A program made the translations under genes and the position numbers. A model generated the notes under the pieces. The model saw nothing but the letters and a program-made list of their open reading frames with translations, was not told the DNA's origin and did no database searches. A stretch of 64,000 nt of DNA from Vesta saturnalis (lineage: Eukaryota; Arthropoda; Insecta; Coleoptera; Lampyridae), in contig JARFJB010002472.1 in assembly GCA_036346205.1 (NCBI GenBank), positions 3,600,501-3,664,500 of the forward strand, given 5' to 3'. Positions 11,371 to 24,100 of this stretch are shown here, piece after piece. Every line of letters begins with the position of its first letter. Position 1 is the first letter of the stretch.

Positions 11371-12530
11371 TCCTGTCGAATATAGGAGCTAAATTAAAAA
11401 TTCCGTTCTTTTTAACAGCATTATATTTGTTATGATCAATTTATTACCACAGAAGAAACACATACAGATACACATGGTTCCTATAGGTGACACCGCTGCC
11501 GACTCTAGGAACATTGTTGTTTCACGTATCCTAAAGTCGACACCACGTGTTACGTGCACGTTTATAGTAAAAATAAGAAATATGATGTGTTTATAAGATA
11601 AACTAATTGCAATGTACTTAGTAAAATATAACAAGCGGTTAAAATACGAAGTAACTACATCTAAAAAAATTGTAAAAAAATACTCACTTCTTATTTGTTC
11701 TCTTAAAGATCACTAACAAAATGTCGTTCACCAGCACAGCTCACCAAGTATTATCGATTTAAGCAAGAAAGCGTGGAAGTGTCTGCCACACGCGACGTTT
11801 TTAATTCGCTAAACATTCGCGACAAACCAACGGCGCATCGCGGGAACATTTAAATTCGCCCAATTTCTTATTTTTAACGTTTAAAGTTTTCGTGTCGGCT
11901 AAGGGAGCGGTGTCGGGGACTGGTACATTTACCTTAATTGGGATAAACATATATAAGGGAATTTTTTCGATTGAAAATATCCCGGCTGCTATTATAATAC
12001 TAGGAGAATCCGATCCGGATTCAGATAGTGATATGGATTCAGATTTTTCTGGTGATACAATGCAGGTCCCCACTGTTTGGCATCAAAATTTCAGAAAAAA
12101 AAAACATTTCTATATTTGATTTCCGTCAGGTTTGTCCGTGGATGCGGAAGCAGCAATCTTGTGGGCAATTCCGTTACATTCATGTTTACGTAACAGTCAA
12201 GAAAAGAACTGTAAATTTCATCACGAAAGAAAATATTCACAATTTCCTGGATGGGTTACATTAAATGCATACATATTGCATACAAAAAATGAGAACAATG
12301 CAGTAGGTAAATTTTATCACGACAACAAGTCTTTCCATTGGATTACTTTTGAAATTGCGCACTGGATTTGATGCGTACTCGTTTTTTTTATTTTGGAAGA
12401 GTTAAAGAAGGAGCTTGCACTCTGATTCGTTTTTACGTAGATTTGGTTTTTACAAAAGATCTCATTGTAGTAGAGAGTACGATGTTGTCATTTATGATCA
12501 ATGTAAAGAATGTTCATTTTCCGTTTTATA
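11371..12530 (+). other. Unresolved region; weak piggyBac-like resemblance
   Basis: No intact gene. Around 12000-12370 three plus-strand frames carry an Asp/Ser-rich acidic stretch (SDPDSDSDMDSDFSGD) and, 30 codons later, LNAYILHTKNENN. These look like the acidic N-terminus and the end of the DDE_Tnp_1_7 domain of a piggyBac transposase. The core with the catalytic residues is not seen. The resemblance is short and may be chance. Elsewhere there are several GTCGACACC-like words at 11340-11560. Confidence 0.25.
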
Positions 12531-13404
12531 CAGAGTGTCTCAGCGAAACCGTTCATTAGAAGTTTATGGGGTTATGCCAAAATAAAACTTGAAAATTTGG
12601 AATCAGGTATAATCAGTGGCGGATTAAGTTGCTTGGGGGCCCTGGGCGGTAAAATCAAAATGGGTATTATATTTTATACCAATTTAAGGGACCTATATAA
12701 TGAAAAATAATAAAACGATTGTAATTTAAAGTATTTTTTATTTACGTTTACGTTTTGTGTTTTCTTATTCTGTATCAACCGAATGATTGCGCGGGTTCGG
12801 TCTATCAAACTCCATAAGACGTACAGACTTTATTTTACGATGAAACATTAAAGGAAATTTTGCGTTGGACTATTGTTAGAATTATGGAATTTTCAATAGA
12901 AATTTGCAGATTGTTTTTAGATTTTGCATTACTATACTAGACTTTTACACATTTGCAATAAATTTCCCAAAAATTTCTTTAAAAACGTGCTTATAACGAG
13001 CGGTCTCTCAGATCGCACGTCGATGAGTACGCAGCAAATATAGAGTGTTAAATTATTATCTTATTCGACGAATTCGGACCTAACTCTATAATCATAATGT
13101 AAACAAAGCGGTAATGTATACAGAAACTTAATACACTATTTTAATTATGTCATAAACATATTTGTCTTATTTTATTTTTCTGTATCTATTATTTTATGAA
13201 GAAAATATTTTTATATACGCCTCGGTCTCGGTGGGCCCCCCTGGGCTTGTGGGCCCTGGGCGGCCGCCCAGTCCGCCCACCGTTTAATCCGCCACTGGGT
13301 ATAATTGATTGTGTTCTATTCAAATAAAATCTTTTTAAACTTCTTGTGCTTCCGGTTATACCAGAAGTCGCCATTTACTTTGTTATTTTTCATGGAACAC
13401 CCTA
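12531..13404. mobile_element. Small TACAGAGTG-type MITE carrying a nested hAT-like element
   Basis: The left end CAGAGTGTCTCAGCG follows TA at 12529-12530. The right end GGAACACCCTA precedes TA at 13405-13406. Removing the hAT-like insertion (12614-13297) and one copy of its 8-bp duplication leaves about 182 bp. The right part (13312-13371) matches bases 11-67 of the window. No coding capacity. Confidence 0.5.
12614..13297. mobile_element. Non-autonomous hAT-like element with 8-bp target duplication
   Basis: 684 bp beginning CAGTGGCGGATTAA and ending TTAATCCGCCACTG, perfect 14-bp inverted ends. It is flanked on both sides by GGTATAAT (12606-12613 and 13298-13305), an exact 8-bp duplication as expected for hAT. 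Sub-terminal regions are G/C-rich (GGGCCCTGGGCGG on both sides, in the same orientation). The interior is AT-rich and has no transposase. CAGTGGCG-type ends are shared with the decayed hAT element whose right end is at 51920. Confidence 0.9.
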
Positions 13405-13996
13405 TACATTTTTGCGTTTTTGGATGGGAACCATACGTTTGAATATTTTTTATCGAAACTATACCATGACCATCTATTAGGGTGTTTGAGATAAAAAATA
13501 TTTTCCGAAATCTATTTGGATAAGATAAAAAGTTAAAATCCAATTAAGGTTGTAGTTTAAAGATTCTTTATCGTATGCATTTTTTAGAATAAAAATCTTT
13601 GCCTGAGAATAATGTCTAAATTTATACTTTCCAGCCAGAGCTAAAAATGTAAAAAAAATTGATTTTTTTTAATGGAATACCCTATTTTTTGTTACACAGA
13701 TTTTCTACAAAGTGATATGACATATAACTGTGTGATTTCGAGTATTTACTCCAGACAGTTGTTCTAGTCTTATTTCCAAAAACCGTAAAATCTTAATTCC
13801 TTAGCCATTATTTGGAGAATAATATAAATGGTAGCAATGGATACGAGAAATAATTTTTTAAATGTCAAGTTTTTAATGTTTGTGATTTAGTACTTGTCCT
13901 TTAAGTGCCTTAATATTACTGTAAAAAAAAGTGAAAATTGATAACAATAACGAAAATAATGTTTATACAAATCAATAAATTCTTAGTTTAGCTTTT

Positions 13997-14970
13997 ATGC
14001 ATAGAAAATGCGAGAAGATTCTTGGTAGAACTTGCACAATATTCAACGAAAACTATACACATTTACCTCCGAAGACAAATGGTAAATTTAAAAGAATAGA
14101 AGCAAATTTTGTGCGCTTTGGACGAATTGGTCACGTGTTAAATCGAAGAAGGAGAGTGGAATATCTTGGCTTATTTCTAGGCCAATTCCGACGCCTCAGT
14201 TCGTGCTGCCGATGAAGATATAGGAATCGGTAGGTGTTCAATACACAGAACTTTGAAGAAGGATCACCTCCATTACTAAAAATTTTCGTTAGTACAAGAC
14301 CTTCATCCTCAAGGCCCAAACGAATGAGTTAATTTGTGTGAGATGCTATATCTTCGAAGTCAAGAGGAAGAGAGTTTTTTTAGAAAACTTATCTGGGCGA
14401 ACGCATCTGTTTTCGCGTGAAGGGATTTTTAAGAGGCATAACCACCATGTCTGGAGTTCAGCCAATCCGCATGAGATCCTAGAAAGAAATTGTCAGGTCA
14501 GATTTAGTTTCAATGTCTTTTGCCTTATGATGTATGACAGGTTCTTTTACGTCTTTTATGACCGCGTGTTAACGGCGGCGCATTACCTCAATTTGTTACG
14601 GACTGAGGTCGTAGATTTTCTTGACAACCTGACTTTGAACTTGAGAAGAGGTTGCTGGTATCAATTTGATGGAGCATCAGCCCATTACACCCAGGAGGTA
14701 TCCCAAGGAATTACCTTAATGCTCGAAAACAGGTGAATAAGGCGGTTAACAACATGGAACTGGCCTGCAAGATCTCCAGATTTGAAACATATCAAGCACT
14801 AGGTTTAGCAGACTCCGGTGAACACGAGTGAGGAATTAGAGACACGCCTGCGAGCAGTATTCGACAAGCTCTCTCCTCAAGAAGTACGAAGAGCAGTACG
14901 GGACGGTGTTTCTTCACGCTTTACATCGTGCTTGAATGCGAACGGTCACCGTTTCGAACGTTTATTATAA
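13997..14970 (+). pseudogene. DD41D transposase of element B, decayed
   Basis: Plus-strand remnant in several frames. The N-terminal domain at 13997-14160 has GKFKRIEANF and GRIGHVLNRRRR. A helix-turn-helix (EDIGIGRCSIHRTLKKDHL) lies near 14210. The catalytic core at 14338-14736 includes FDGASAHY (second Asp), then an in-frame TGA where a conserved Trp is expected. The third motif, SPDLKHIKH, has lost the catalytic Asp through a shift. The C-terminus ends FERLL then TAA. The first catalytic Asp region is scrambled near 14390. Non-functional. Confidence 0.65.
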
Positions 14971-15056
14971 TGTGTTTCTAATTTTTTACATCCTTTTTTA
15001 TCATTTGAAGTCAATTCGTTAAACATTGTGTAAGTTCTATTAAAAATCTTGTAGCA

Positions 15057-15200
15057 TTTTCCTTGTTTTTTTTTTTGGTTAGTATGCTCATGCTTATGGG
15101 TAGGATGCTTATTATTCTTTGCTTATATTCTTATCGTAGACTGCTCAGGATTCCTCCTCTTCAGCCCTGGTCATTCCATTGTTGTTGATGTTGCGCTGTT
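15057..15200. repeat. Dispersed repeat R, copy 3 fragment
   Basis: CTGCTCAGGATTCCTCCTCT, GCCCTGGT and CCATTGTTGTTG parallel 5798-5855. It sits between the transposase stop and the right arm of element B. Confidence 0.45.
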
Positions 15201-15502
15201 TTTGTAATACTTTCCTTGTATAAAATTATTTCAGCAATAATATTAAGGCATTTAAGAGATAAGTACTAAGTCACAAGCATTAAAAACTTGAAATTTGAAA
15301 AATTATTTCTCGTATCCATAATAACCATTTATAGAATTCTCAAATACAATACCACTAGTACGTTCAAAATTATCGATAATCCGTGAAAAACTGGTGTTGC
15401 CTGGAAACTGCATGAGTTGGTTAAAAGTTAAAAAGGCCCGACTCCGACGAAAACAACGCTTTTTCCAGGACTATCTGATTAATTTTGATGCACGCATGGT
15501 AT

Positions 15503-15506
<4 letters not shown>

Positions 15507-15580
<74 letters not shown>
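15507..15580. repeat. (TA)n inside the left arm of element C
   Basis: About 37 TA units. The sequence outside it (ATGGTATTCG, 15496-15505) reappears inverted beyond the interrupted TA run on the right (17728-17740). The tract therefore lies within the inverted repeat, not at its edge. Confidence 0.85.
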
Positions 15581-15584
<4 letters not shown>

Positions 15585-16111
15585 AGATAACATTTCCAGC
15601 ATGGGGATCTCGCTTATTATAAAAGATACAGATTTGGTTAAATTAGATGAATTACTCCTAAGGATTAGTGAAATTATAGGACACTCTCCAATTTCCAAAT
15701 TTCCATGTATTTTAAGACTTAATGGCAAGAAAAGAAAATGTCAAATTTCTTTTCTTGTAATATCTTTTGTTATATTAGACATATAAATTTTATTTGCACT
15801 TTCTTAAGATATTTTTATGCAGAATTTAAATATCAATTTTGATTTTTTTGCACTTTCTATTTTTAGTTTCAACCCTAAATTAAATTTTTCTTATGGAACG
15901 ACAAGTCGGCTTTGAAATAATTGATCGTGTTTTTATCCTCTTTACAATGATATAGCACTTGTACTATCTATTTTAAGAACAACAAAGAAAATTTAAAAAT
16001 GTATTTTATTAAAGACTCTAACAATAAGTAGGCCGTGAAACATGAGAAAACGACAAATAATAGATAACAACAAGAGTTAAGCAGGTAATAGTATTGGAGA
16101 TAATTATCCAA

Positions 16112-17195
16112 TTATAAAAGATGTTCAAACAATTGACCATTCCGTTCTAAACATAATTGTGCCCTGCGTAGTGTCGACGTAATTGCTCTGCGTAGTTTTT
16201 GGCGTTTAATGCTACCAAATGCTGCAAGAACAGCTTCACGAAGATCTTCGGCATTCTCAAATGTTTGCACGTACACTCGATTTTTTACGTAGCCCCAAAG
16301 GAAAAAGTCCAAGGGCGTTAAGTCTGGAGATCTGGGTGGCCATAAAATCGGCCCTCGATTACCAATCCATGAATTTGGAAACCGATTATTAAGATATTCG
16401 CTGATGATGTTTGAATTGTGGGAAGCAGATATTAATATTCTCAATCAGTGGTAAATCATCAAGATTATTTTCTAAATCAGTTTGTAGTAAATTCAGATAC
16501 CTTTCACTATTTAATGTTTCGTTAAAAAATATGAGCCCAATAAGTTTAGCGCCTAAAATCCCACACCAGACGTTAAAACCAAATCTCACTTGATGCCGAC
16601 TTTCCTTAACAACGTGAGGATTTTCTCGGTGCCAAAAGTGAACATTGCGTCGATTGAAAAGGCCATTATTTGTAAATCTGCTTTCGTCAGACCACAAAAT
16701 TGTAGCTGGAAAATTATCGTTATTCTCACATTGATTAACATACTATTGGCAAAATTGTAATCTTCTCCCCTGATCTCCATCTCTAAGTCCCTGCAGAATG
16801 GTGTACTTATACGGATGATACCTGTGACGTTTCAAAATTCTTTGTGATGTAGTTTTCGACATACCAGTGTTATGTTCAATTTCTCTAACAGATGTTGAAG
16901 GATTTTCAATAGCTGATTGTAATACATTTAGTTCTGCATCTTCATTCCGTAATTTCGGATTTCTAGTAGGTTTTGAAAATGAACCATATTCTTTTAAATT
17001 AATTACCAAATTTCTGTACGTACGAGCACTGGGCTGCCTTCTTTCAGAATACAGCCTCAAGTACATCCGTTCAGCTTCTATACTGTTTTTATGAGACAAG
17101 ATGTAACGACTCAACATATCAAACTTTTCAGTATTAGTAAATAAAGCCATGTTTGACACAAAAATATTCTGGAACGAATAATTTTTAAGTGACAT
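16112..17195 (-). pseudogene. DD41D transposase of element C, D2 lost
   Basis: From the likely start near 17150: an N-terminal DUF4817-like part (IEAERMYLRLYSERRQPSAR), a helix-turn-helix with VREIEHNTGMSKTTSQRILKR, an in-frame TAG at 16740-16742 where Trp is expected, D1 in LWSDESRF, and the usual FNVWCGILG and LIGLIFF core. At about 16430 a small deletion with frameshift removes the QQDGA motif, so the second catalytic Asp is gone and HNSNIISEYL follows directly. D3 is intact in SPDLTPLDFFLWG. The C-terminus LFEHLL is complete. Two lesions in an otherwise full-length gene suggest recent decay. Confidence 0.75.
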
Positions 17196-17690
17196 TAAAT
17201 TCGATTGTGTTTTTATGTTTCACGGCCTACTTACTGTTAGAGTCTTTAATAAATTACATCTTGTTAAATTTTCTTTGTTGTTTTTAAAAATAGATAGTGC
17301 ATGTGCTATATCATTGTAAAGAGGATAAAAAAACACGATCAATTATTTCAAAAACGACCTGTCGTTCCATAAGAAAAATTTAATTTAGGGGTTGAAACTA
17401 AAAAATAGAAAGTGCAAAAAAAAATCCAAATTGATATTTAAATTCTGCATCAAAAATATCTTAAGAAAGTGCAAATAAAATTTATATGTCTAATATAACA
17501 AAAAAGATATTACAAGAAATTTGACATTTTTCTTTTTCTTGCCATAAGTCTTAAAATACATGGAAATTTGGAAATTGGAGAGTGTCCTATAATTTCACTA
17601 TCCTTAGGAGTAATTCATCTAATTTAACCAAATCTGTATCTTTTATAATAAGCGAGATCCCCATGCTGGAAATGTTATCTGGTACACGTT

Positions 17691-17745
17691 GTATATATAT
17701 ATATATGTATATGTATATGTATATTGTGCCGAATACCATAGACAC

Positions 17746-17800
<55 letters not shown>
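17691..17800. repeat. Interrupted (TA)n between elements C and D
   Basis: TA and GTATAT units to 17724, then a 22-bp unique spacer (17725-17746), then a pure TA run of about 27 units ending at element D. Confidence 0.9.
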
Positions 17801-17802
<2 letters not shown>

Positions 17803-20604
17803 CTTCCCAAATAGACTAAAAGTTGCACATTTTAAAAATATTTTCATATATACAGGGTGATTGAGAAAGACGTGGTTAGCCAAACTTGATTTTGTTTAAA
17901 CGGAACACCTTGTATATTTTCGCACCATCGAATAACTCGTGGAATTTTGCATACATTTGACGCGTACTTCATATCCCTAGCTTCAGCGGTTTTCGAGTTC
18001 TTCGCATTATTTCAAAATTTTTGAAAAGAACAGGATGTCAAAGAAATTGATGTACCGTGGAAGTTATTGTAGAGTAAAAATGATTTTCTGATGTGTTAAT
18101 GTCTGAGTACAGCCCTACTAAGAAACATTCCCAATACCCGAAAATATTGTACAGGGCGTCCGAAAATTTTTTTAGGTCAGTAGTGAATTATCCTTTGGAA
18201 ATCAATAGGAAAGGATCTGACATGCCCTATTCCTAAAATAAGCAGTTTTTGATTTATTCGATAAAAACCAAAACCCGTTAGGAAGTCCCTTTTTTTTGTA
18301 GAGTAGGCTATGAGAATTAGGATAATAAGTTTCTTACGTTTGAATTCCTTCTGCGACCATCTAATCGGTGCTTTCGCAGCTGAATAAAAAATACTTGCAT
18401 GCGGTACATTATTACGGCATCATGAATTTTCTCTCTCAAAGGTGGTGCTTCATTCGCATTTGGACACTAAATACTTTTACAGTCCACTACGTAATTAGGA
18501 GCATACAGATAATTATTAATTTATTTTGTATCTACAAATATTCAGTAACAAAGTTAAGGTTAAATTCTACAATAACAATACCATATGAAAGATGACAAAC
18601 ATGAAAACAAAGTCAAAGGGTTCGTACCTATTTTGAAGATCGGTTAACTTAACCCGCGTCGGAATTAGTGTAGTGTTTTATGGATAATTCTCTTATTTTG
18701 TTCCCATATTAATTGGTCCAGCTAATAAGCAAATTATAACATATGTTCAAAATGTCGCCCAATTTAATTCAGAAAAGCTTGTAGTCTATTCCGAAATGAA
18801 GTTCTGACATTTCGTAACATTATAGGCGTAACACTACGAAAGGCCTCCGTGATACTATTTTTCATGTCTTCTGTCGTGGCTGGCGGTGTTTTATAAACTG
18901 CAGATTTTACAAACCTCCAGAGGAAAAAATCTAAACTCGTAAGGTCTGGCGATCGAGCGGGCCAAGCTATAGGACCACCTCTATCGATCCATTTTTCTGG
19001 AAATAATGCAGTTACACGTTCTCGAACTTGTTTATGGTAGTGAGGTGTACCACCATCCACTTGAAGCCACATCTGTTCTCTTATTTCCTCCAGAATATGT
19101 CGAATAAGAAGTGGAAAGTTTTCATTCAAAAAATTATAAAAAACGTCTCCGTTTACGCGGCCCTCAAATAAATGCGGTCCTATATCATAATTTCCAACAA
19201 TAACTCCTCGGGCATTTAAACTACATTGCTGTTGAAAATGATTTACATGTACTAAATGTGGATTTTCGGTGGCGTAGTAATGATAATTGCGTCTATTAAC
19301 AATTCAATTTCGATGGAATGTACATTCGTCTGTAAATAATATGTAGAATAGTAACTGATTATTTTCCTGTAATTTAATTTGCATCGATCGACAAAAGTTA
19401 ACTCGTTGAATGTAGTCATCAGCGGAGAGGTCTTGATGGAGTTGTACATGATAGGGATGCAGTTTATTCTTTTTGATACATTTAGGTACGGAGGATTTTC
19501 CAATATTTAGATTCCTGCTAACTTCTCGTACACTTATTTTTGGAATTTTGACCACGGATAATGTAATATCCAATTCATTTTCTTCACGTAAAACAGTTTT
19601 GTTTCTTGCTTTTTCTCATAGTTTGCGTTGGCTGTTCTTTCAAAACGGTCTTTTAATTTTTCAAAACACTTTACCTGGGGATGTCTTCTATCTGGATAAC
19701 AAACAATTTCCATCACTTTCTCCTATTGCATACGTCATGCTCACAAGTTGTTGTCTTAAATAATTTGTTTGATTCATTGCTTTACTAACCCGTACAAACA
19801 ACTTAAATTAACATGACAATAAAGCCATTTTGAATGAGAAGTAAATAATAAACAAAATGTCATGTTAGGCAAACAACCATTCCGCTGCCTTCTCTGCTAA
19901 AATGCACATTTAAAACGAGAAAATTCATGTCATAACAATGTACTACATGCAAATATTTTTTTATTCAGCTGCGAAAGCACCGATTAGATGGCCACAGAAG
20001 CAATTCAAACGTAAGAAAGTTGTTATCCCAATCCTCATAGCCTACTCTACAAGAAAAGGGACTTCCTAACGCGTTTTGTAAACAAAATTTTTTTATCGAA
20101 TAAATCAAAAAATGTTTATTTTAGGTGTAGGGCCTATTCGTTTTCAAAGGAGAATTCACTAGTGACATAAAAATGGTGGTTTCTATTGGAAAAAATTGAG
20201 TTTTCCGATGTTTGTGGTGTCAAAGGTTGAACCAAATTTCTCGGACGCCCTATACAATATTTTCGGGCATTGGGAATGGTTCTTATTAGGGCCGTACTCA
20301 GACTTTAATACCTCAGAAAATCATTTTTATCTCTATAATAATCTCCACGGTACACTAATTTCTTTGACACTGTACCTTTCAAAAATTTTGAAATAATGCC
20401 AATAGCTCGAAAACCGCTGAAGCTACGGATATCAATTACATGTCAAATGTACGCAAAATTTCACGAGTTATTCGATGGTGCGAAAATATACAGGGTGTTA
20501 CATTTAAACAAAATCAAGTTTGGTTGACCACGTTTTTTAGAATCACCCTGTATACATGAAAATATTTTTAAAATGTGCAACTTGTAGTCTATTTGGGAAG
20601 CCTG
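17800..20604 (-). mobile_element. DD41D element D with 635-688 bp inverted repeats
   Basis: Arms 17800-18434 and 19917-20604 are inverted copies reaching from AGGCTTCCCAAATAGACTA at the outside to ATGAATTTTCTC at the inside, with many substitutions and small gaps. About 50 bp inside each outer end is a 64-bp unit bounded by TACAGGGTG and CACCCTGTA or CACCTTGTA (17851-17914 and 20489-20552). The element could originally have ended at these units, with the outer 50 bp being older flanking sequence. The transposase lies between 18764 and about 19790 on minus. Confidence 0.7.
18764..19790 (-). pseudogene. DD41D transposase of element D, one shift and one stop
   Basis: Reading on minus: a DUF4817-like N-terminus (MTYAIGESDGN, then after a frameshift near 19690 CFEKLKDRFERTA), helix-turn-helix VREVSRNLNIGKSSVPKCIK, D1 in LFTDECTFHRN, a TGA stop at 19304-19306 directly after it, then an open frame through QQQCSLNARGVIVGNYDIG. 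D2 is in QVDGGTPHYH and D3 in SPDLTSLDFFLW, 41 residues apart. The C-terminal part from 19129 is open to the natural stop. All three catalytic residues remain, so only two changes separate it from an intact frame. Confidence 0.75.
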
Positions 20605-20675
20605 CTCACACCTTTTCTGATAAGTAGTCTTGGAGCCCATAATCGGACAATTACACACTAAATGTACATCCGATA

Positions 20676-20865
<190 letters not shown>

Positions 20866-21171
20866 AAATTTAAATTTAAAACGAAAACGAACAATACTTG
20901 CGTCCAAATAAATGCCTGATTTTCATTGTATTCTTCGGAACACTTTTCAGTACTGCTATCATATCAAATCACTTTGTAGCAAATCTTATCGGTAATTCGA
21001 ATACATACCAAAAAATAGGATTTTCCGTGTAAAAAAATTGATTTTTTTACGTTTTGAATTCTGGCTGGAAAGTATCAATTTAGGCATTATTGTCAGGCAA
21101 ACATTTTTATTTTAAAAAATGCAGACTATAAAGGCAGCTTTAATCTTTTTGTCTCGCTGAGACACCATGTA

Positions 21172-24100
21172 TAGGTAATAGAAGTTTAAGGTCTGAAGAC
21201 TAAAATTTACTTCTTTTTAAATAGGTCACTCGAGATTATACGATTTTTGTGCAAAGAAAATCTAAATAGGGTGAAAAACTATGTTGCAACGCTGCAGAAG
21301 TTTCACTTTAAAAATATAACAAAATTTTCAAAAGTCAAGCTGCGGTAGTAACTGTGTGTTCTTTTGACAGTGTTACCACACTCTTCCTGGATCTCCATGG
21401 CCTGCTCTAATGCAGTATAAGAAGGAAGAGTACATCTCAATTTTATTTGTACCAATCGACAACGTGGTTAGTTTATCCTTTCATTTTTTATTAAACATGA
21501 TTTTAATCATATTTAATAGAATATGTGTTATGGTTTGAAAGGAAAGAAACAAGTATATTTTCAATAGCCTTTTATTTGTTGTTAGATGAAAAGATAAATA
21601 TTGTATTGCAAAGAACTTATTGAAATATTGACAAAGACAACAGTTGTTCATTTCAACCCAGTTTTATCGACATATGTGGAATGTATGATTCTTATTGAGA
21701 AAAAAATCCTTGGCTACTATAAATGTCATAATATAATTGATTTATTATACACGTTACACTATTTTCATATGAAACGCTTCTGCAAATATTTACATTTATA
21801 TTTCCTTATACGAAAATGAAAGGTTATGTTTTCAACCCCGTTTTTTAAGTAATTCTCATAATCTTCAGTCGGGGATTATGTTACATGAAACAATACAATA
21901 ATGTTCTAATATTTACCATTATTGGCCAATTGTAACTAACAATTTAAATTTTAGCCACATTAATATGTGGCTAATATAAACAGCTCCAGTTATTAAATAT
22001 AATGATAATCATAAGTTTAACATAAAAGCTACTTAAACTAACTTCATTGTATATATTGTAGTTAACCGTTCTGAGGAACACCTAAATTATGGTCGAAACG
22101 TTAAAAATTTTAATTCTTGAGCTTTAGTGTCATGTCGACAGTGTATACTTTATATACAGAGCAGGAATGCAATTTCTCTACTTAGGTAGTTCAGTTTAAC
22201 AACTAAATTGCATTTATTTATCAACCTATGATATCCTGATGCCACGATGGCGATCCAAAAAAAAATTTTAGAGATGATTCTAGAGTATTCCGTATTTGCC
22301 TTGCCATGCTTGTCAAAGCGTCAAAAATGAAAACAAGCAGTAATTCATGAATATAAATAGGCACTAAATTCTGCTGTTAAGTGTGTACTAACGCAGTGGA
22401 AAACTCTAATGGAATATTTAAGAAATATGCTTTAATTCAATATGCTTTCACAAACTATGGCGCAAGGGTACTAATTCGCTGTGGCCAATAAAAAGAAATA
22501 GACCGTGTCATGGGATAGCAAAAACATTGTTGATGGGTATTTAAAAAGAGATACAAATAAACTTTTCCACAACATAAAATATATACATAATAGATTTGTA
22601 GCTAATATGGAGAGAACGTTGTTTGCCCTAGGACTGTCGGGACTGAAACGATTTCTGGCGAATTTATAAAATTTTTAGATTATTATATTTAATCAATTAA
22701 ATATTTAAACGCGGACATGTACCGCTGAAAGGAGGCAATCAGAAAAACTAAAGCGAGTAGAAGCAAAAAGATACAGTTAGTAATTAAAGATGTAAGGTTT
22801 AAACAAAGAAGGTCTCTAAACGGCACACCATGATTGTCCAAATTGGAAAGCATAGAAACATTACAACCCTTACGAATCACCGTTGAATAAAATTAAACTT
22901 TCGTTCTTTCCCTCTAGGTCTATCTGACCATTGTCCAATAGAAATAATTTCTACTGCCCCTAATTGCGCTGTCGTTGGCAACACTAATAGAACCTTGTGG
23001 TGTTTAAAGTCGGCTTGTTTACAACCTTTCCATGGCGTCAATATTGTTTTAAGCCATCCTCTACTCCGGACATTGCTCTTTCAGTATCTGAAATCATCCT
23101 CATGGGCATGTAGTTATACATTCCCAAAAAACAGAATCGTATAGGTCATTCACGTTCCCAACCCTGGTACAATAAGGCTTGTGATGATACAATATCTTTA
23201 TTCGTGTTAAGTTGACTCGAGCAAAATGTTTTTTGTACGTTATATACTGCAGAAACCTATTCTACCTGATTAGATTAGAAATCGCTTTATAGAGGAGCTC
23301 GAAAGCGGAAAAGGGTGTGCACATGATGTTTTTATTGAATGCCTGAATTGATTCAAAAACTGTTGTATTGTTGATTTGAGATATATAAATAGTAAAATTA
23401 TTGGTATGTATTATGTAATGAACTTTATGTATTTAAAATAGGTTAGACTTTTATTAATTGTTTTGCAGGCACACCGCCCTTTGAATTCGCTTAGATATTA
23501 GATATATCATTCTTACGTTTTACCGTCCCTGCATCCTTCCTTCCCGTTCGCGGCGATCATGATGGTTTGATGGAAAATTACTGAAACATGCAATTAAATA
23601 AGACGTGTAAATCTACGGTGCCGGTTTTTATAAGAGTATTTAGTGTAGCCAGACAAAACATAGGTGATTCAAGTAACTGTAAATGTGAATTGTGTATTTA
23701 TGGGTGTGTTGGATTATTTGATTGATTTTCAGGTAATATTTAGTTTACGTTTCTTTATGTACAAATATCAGGATGAAAGGGGTGGGTTAAACTATTCAAT
23801 GTTAATTAGAATGAAGGTATGCTTCGAGATTAATAAAATTTAATTGAATTTACGACAAGACGATGGATAATTTACAATCCTCGGAAACGATGAATGGATG
23901 AATCCTTGAACGTGTTATTTAATTGGATTGTAGTGATTATGCACGTGGTTGGTTATATTGAAATAGATTTTAATTTTAAATTTTGAGATGAATCCGGATT
24001 CTTATGTAATGAACCTTTTCGTGTTTTAATTGTGGTAGTTTTACACCCGGGAAGTGGAAATTTAAGAGTGAGCTGTAAGGTGTTAAATTAACTGGGAGAT

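Larger units (their letters stand above)
15496..17745 (-). mobile_element. DD41D element C with about 460-bp inverted repeats
   Basis: Arms at 15584-16044 and 17206-17686 are inverted copies. Shared words include CAGATAACATTTCCAGCATG, GGACACTCTCCAATTTCC and CACGGCCTAC at the inner end. A TA tract and the short ATGGTATTCG word lie outside both arms, so the element probably extends to 15496-17745. The right side carries ACGTGTACC just outside CAGATAAC, missing on the left. The transposase lies between on minus. Confidence 0.7.
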
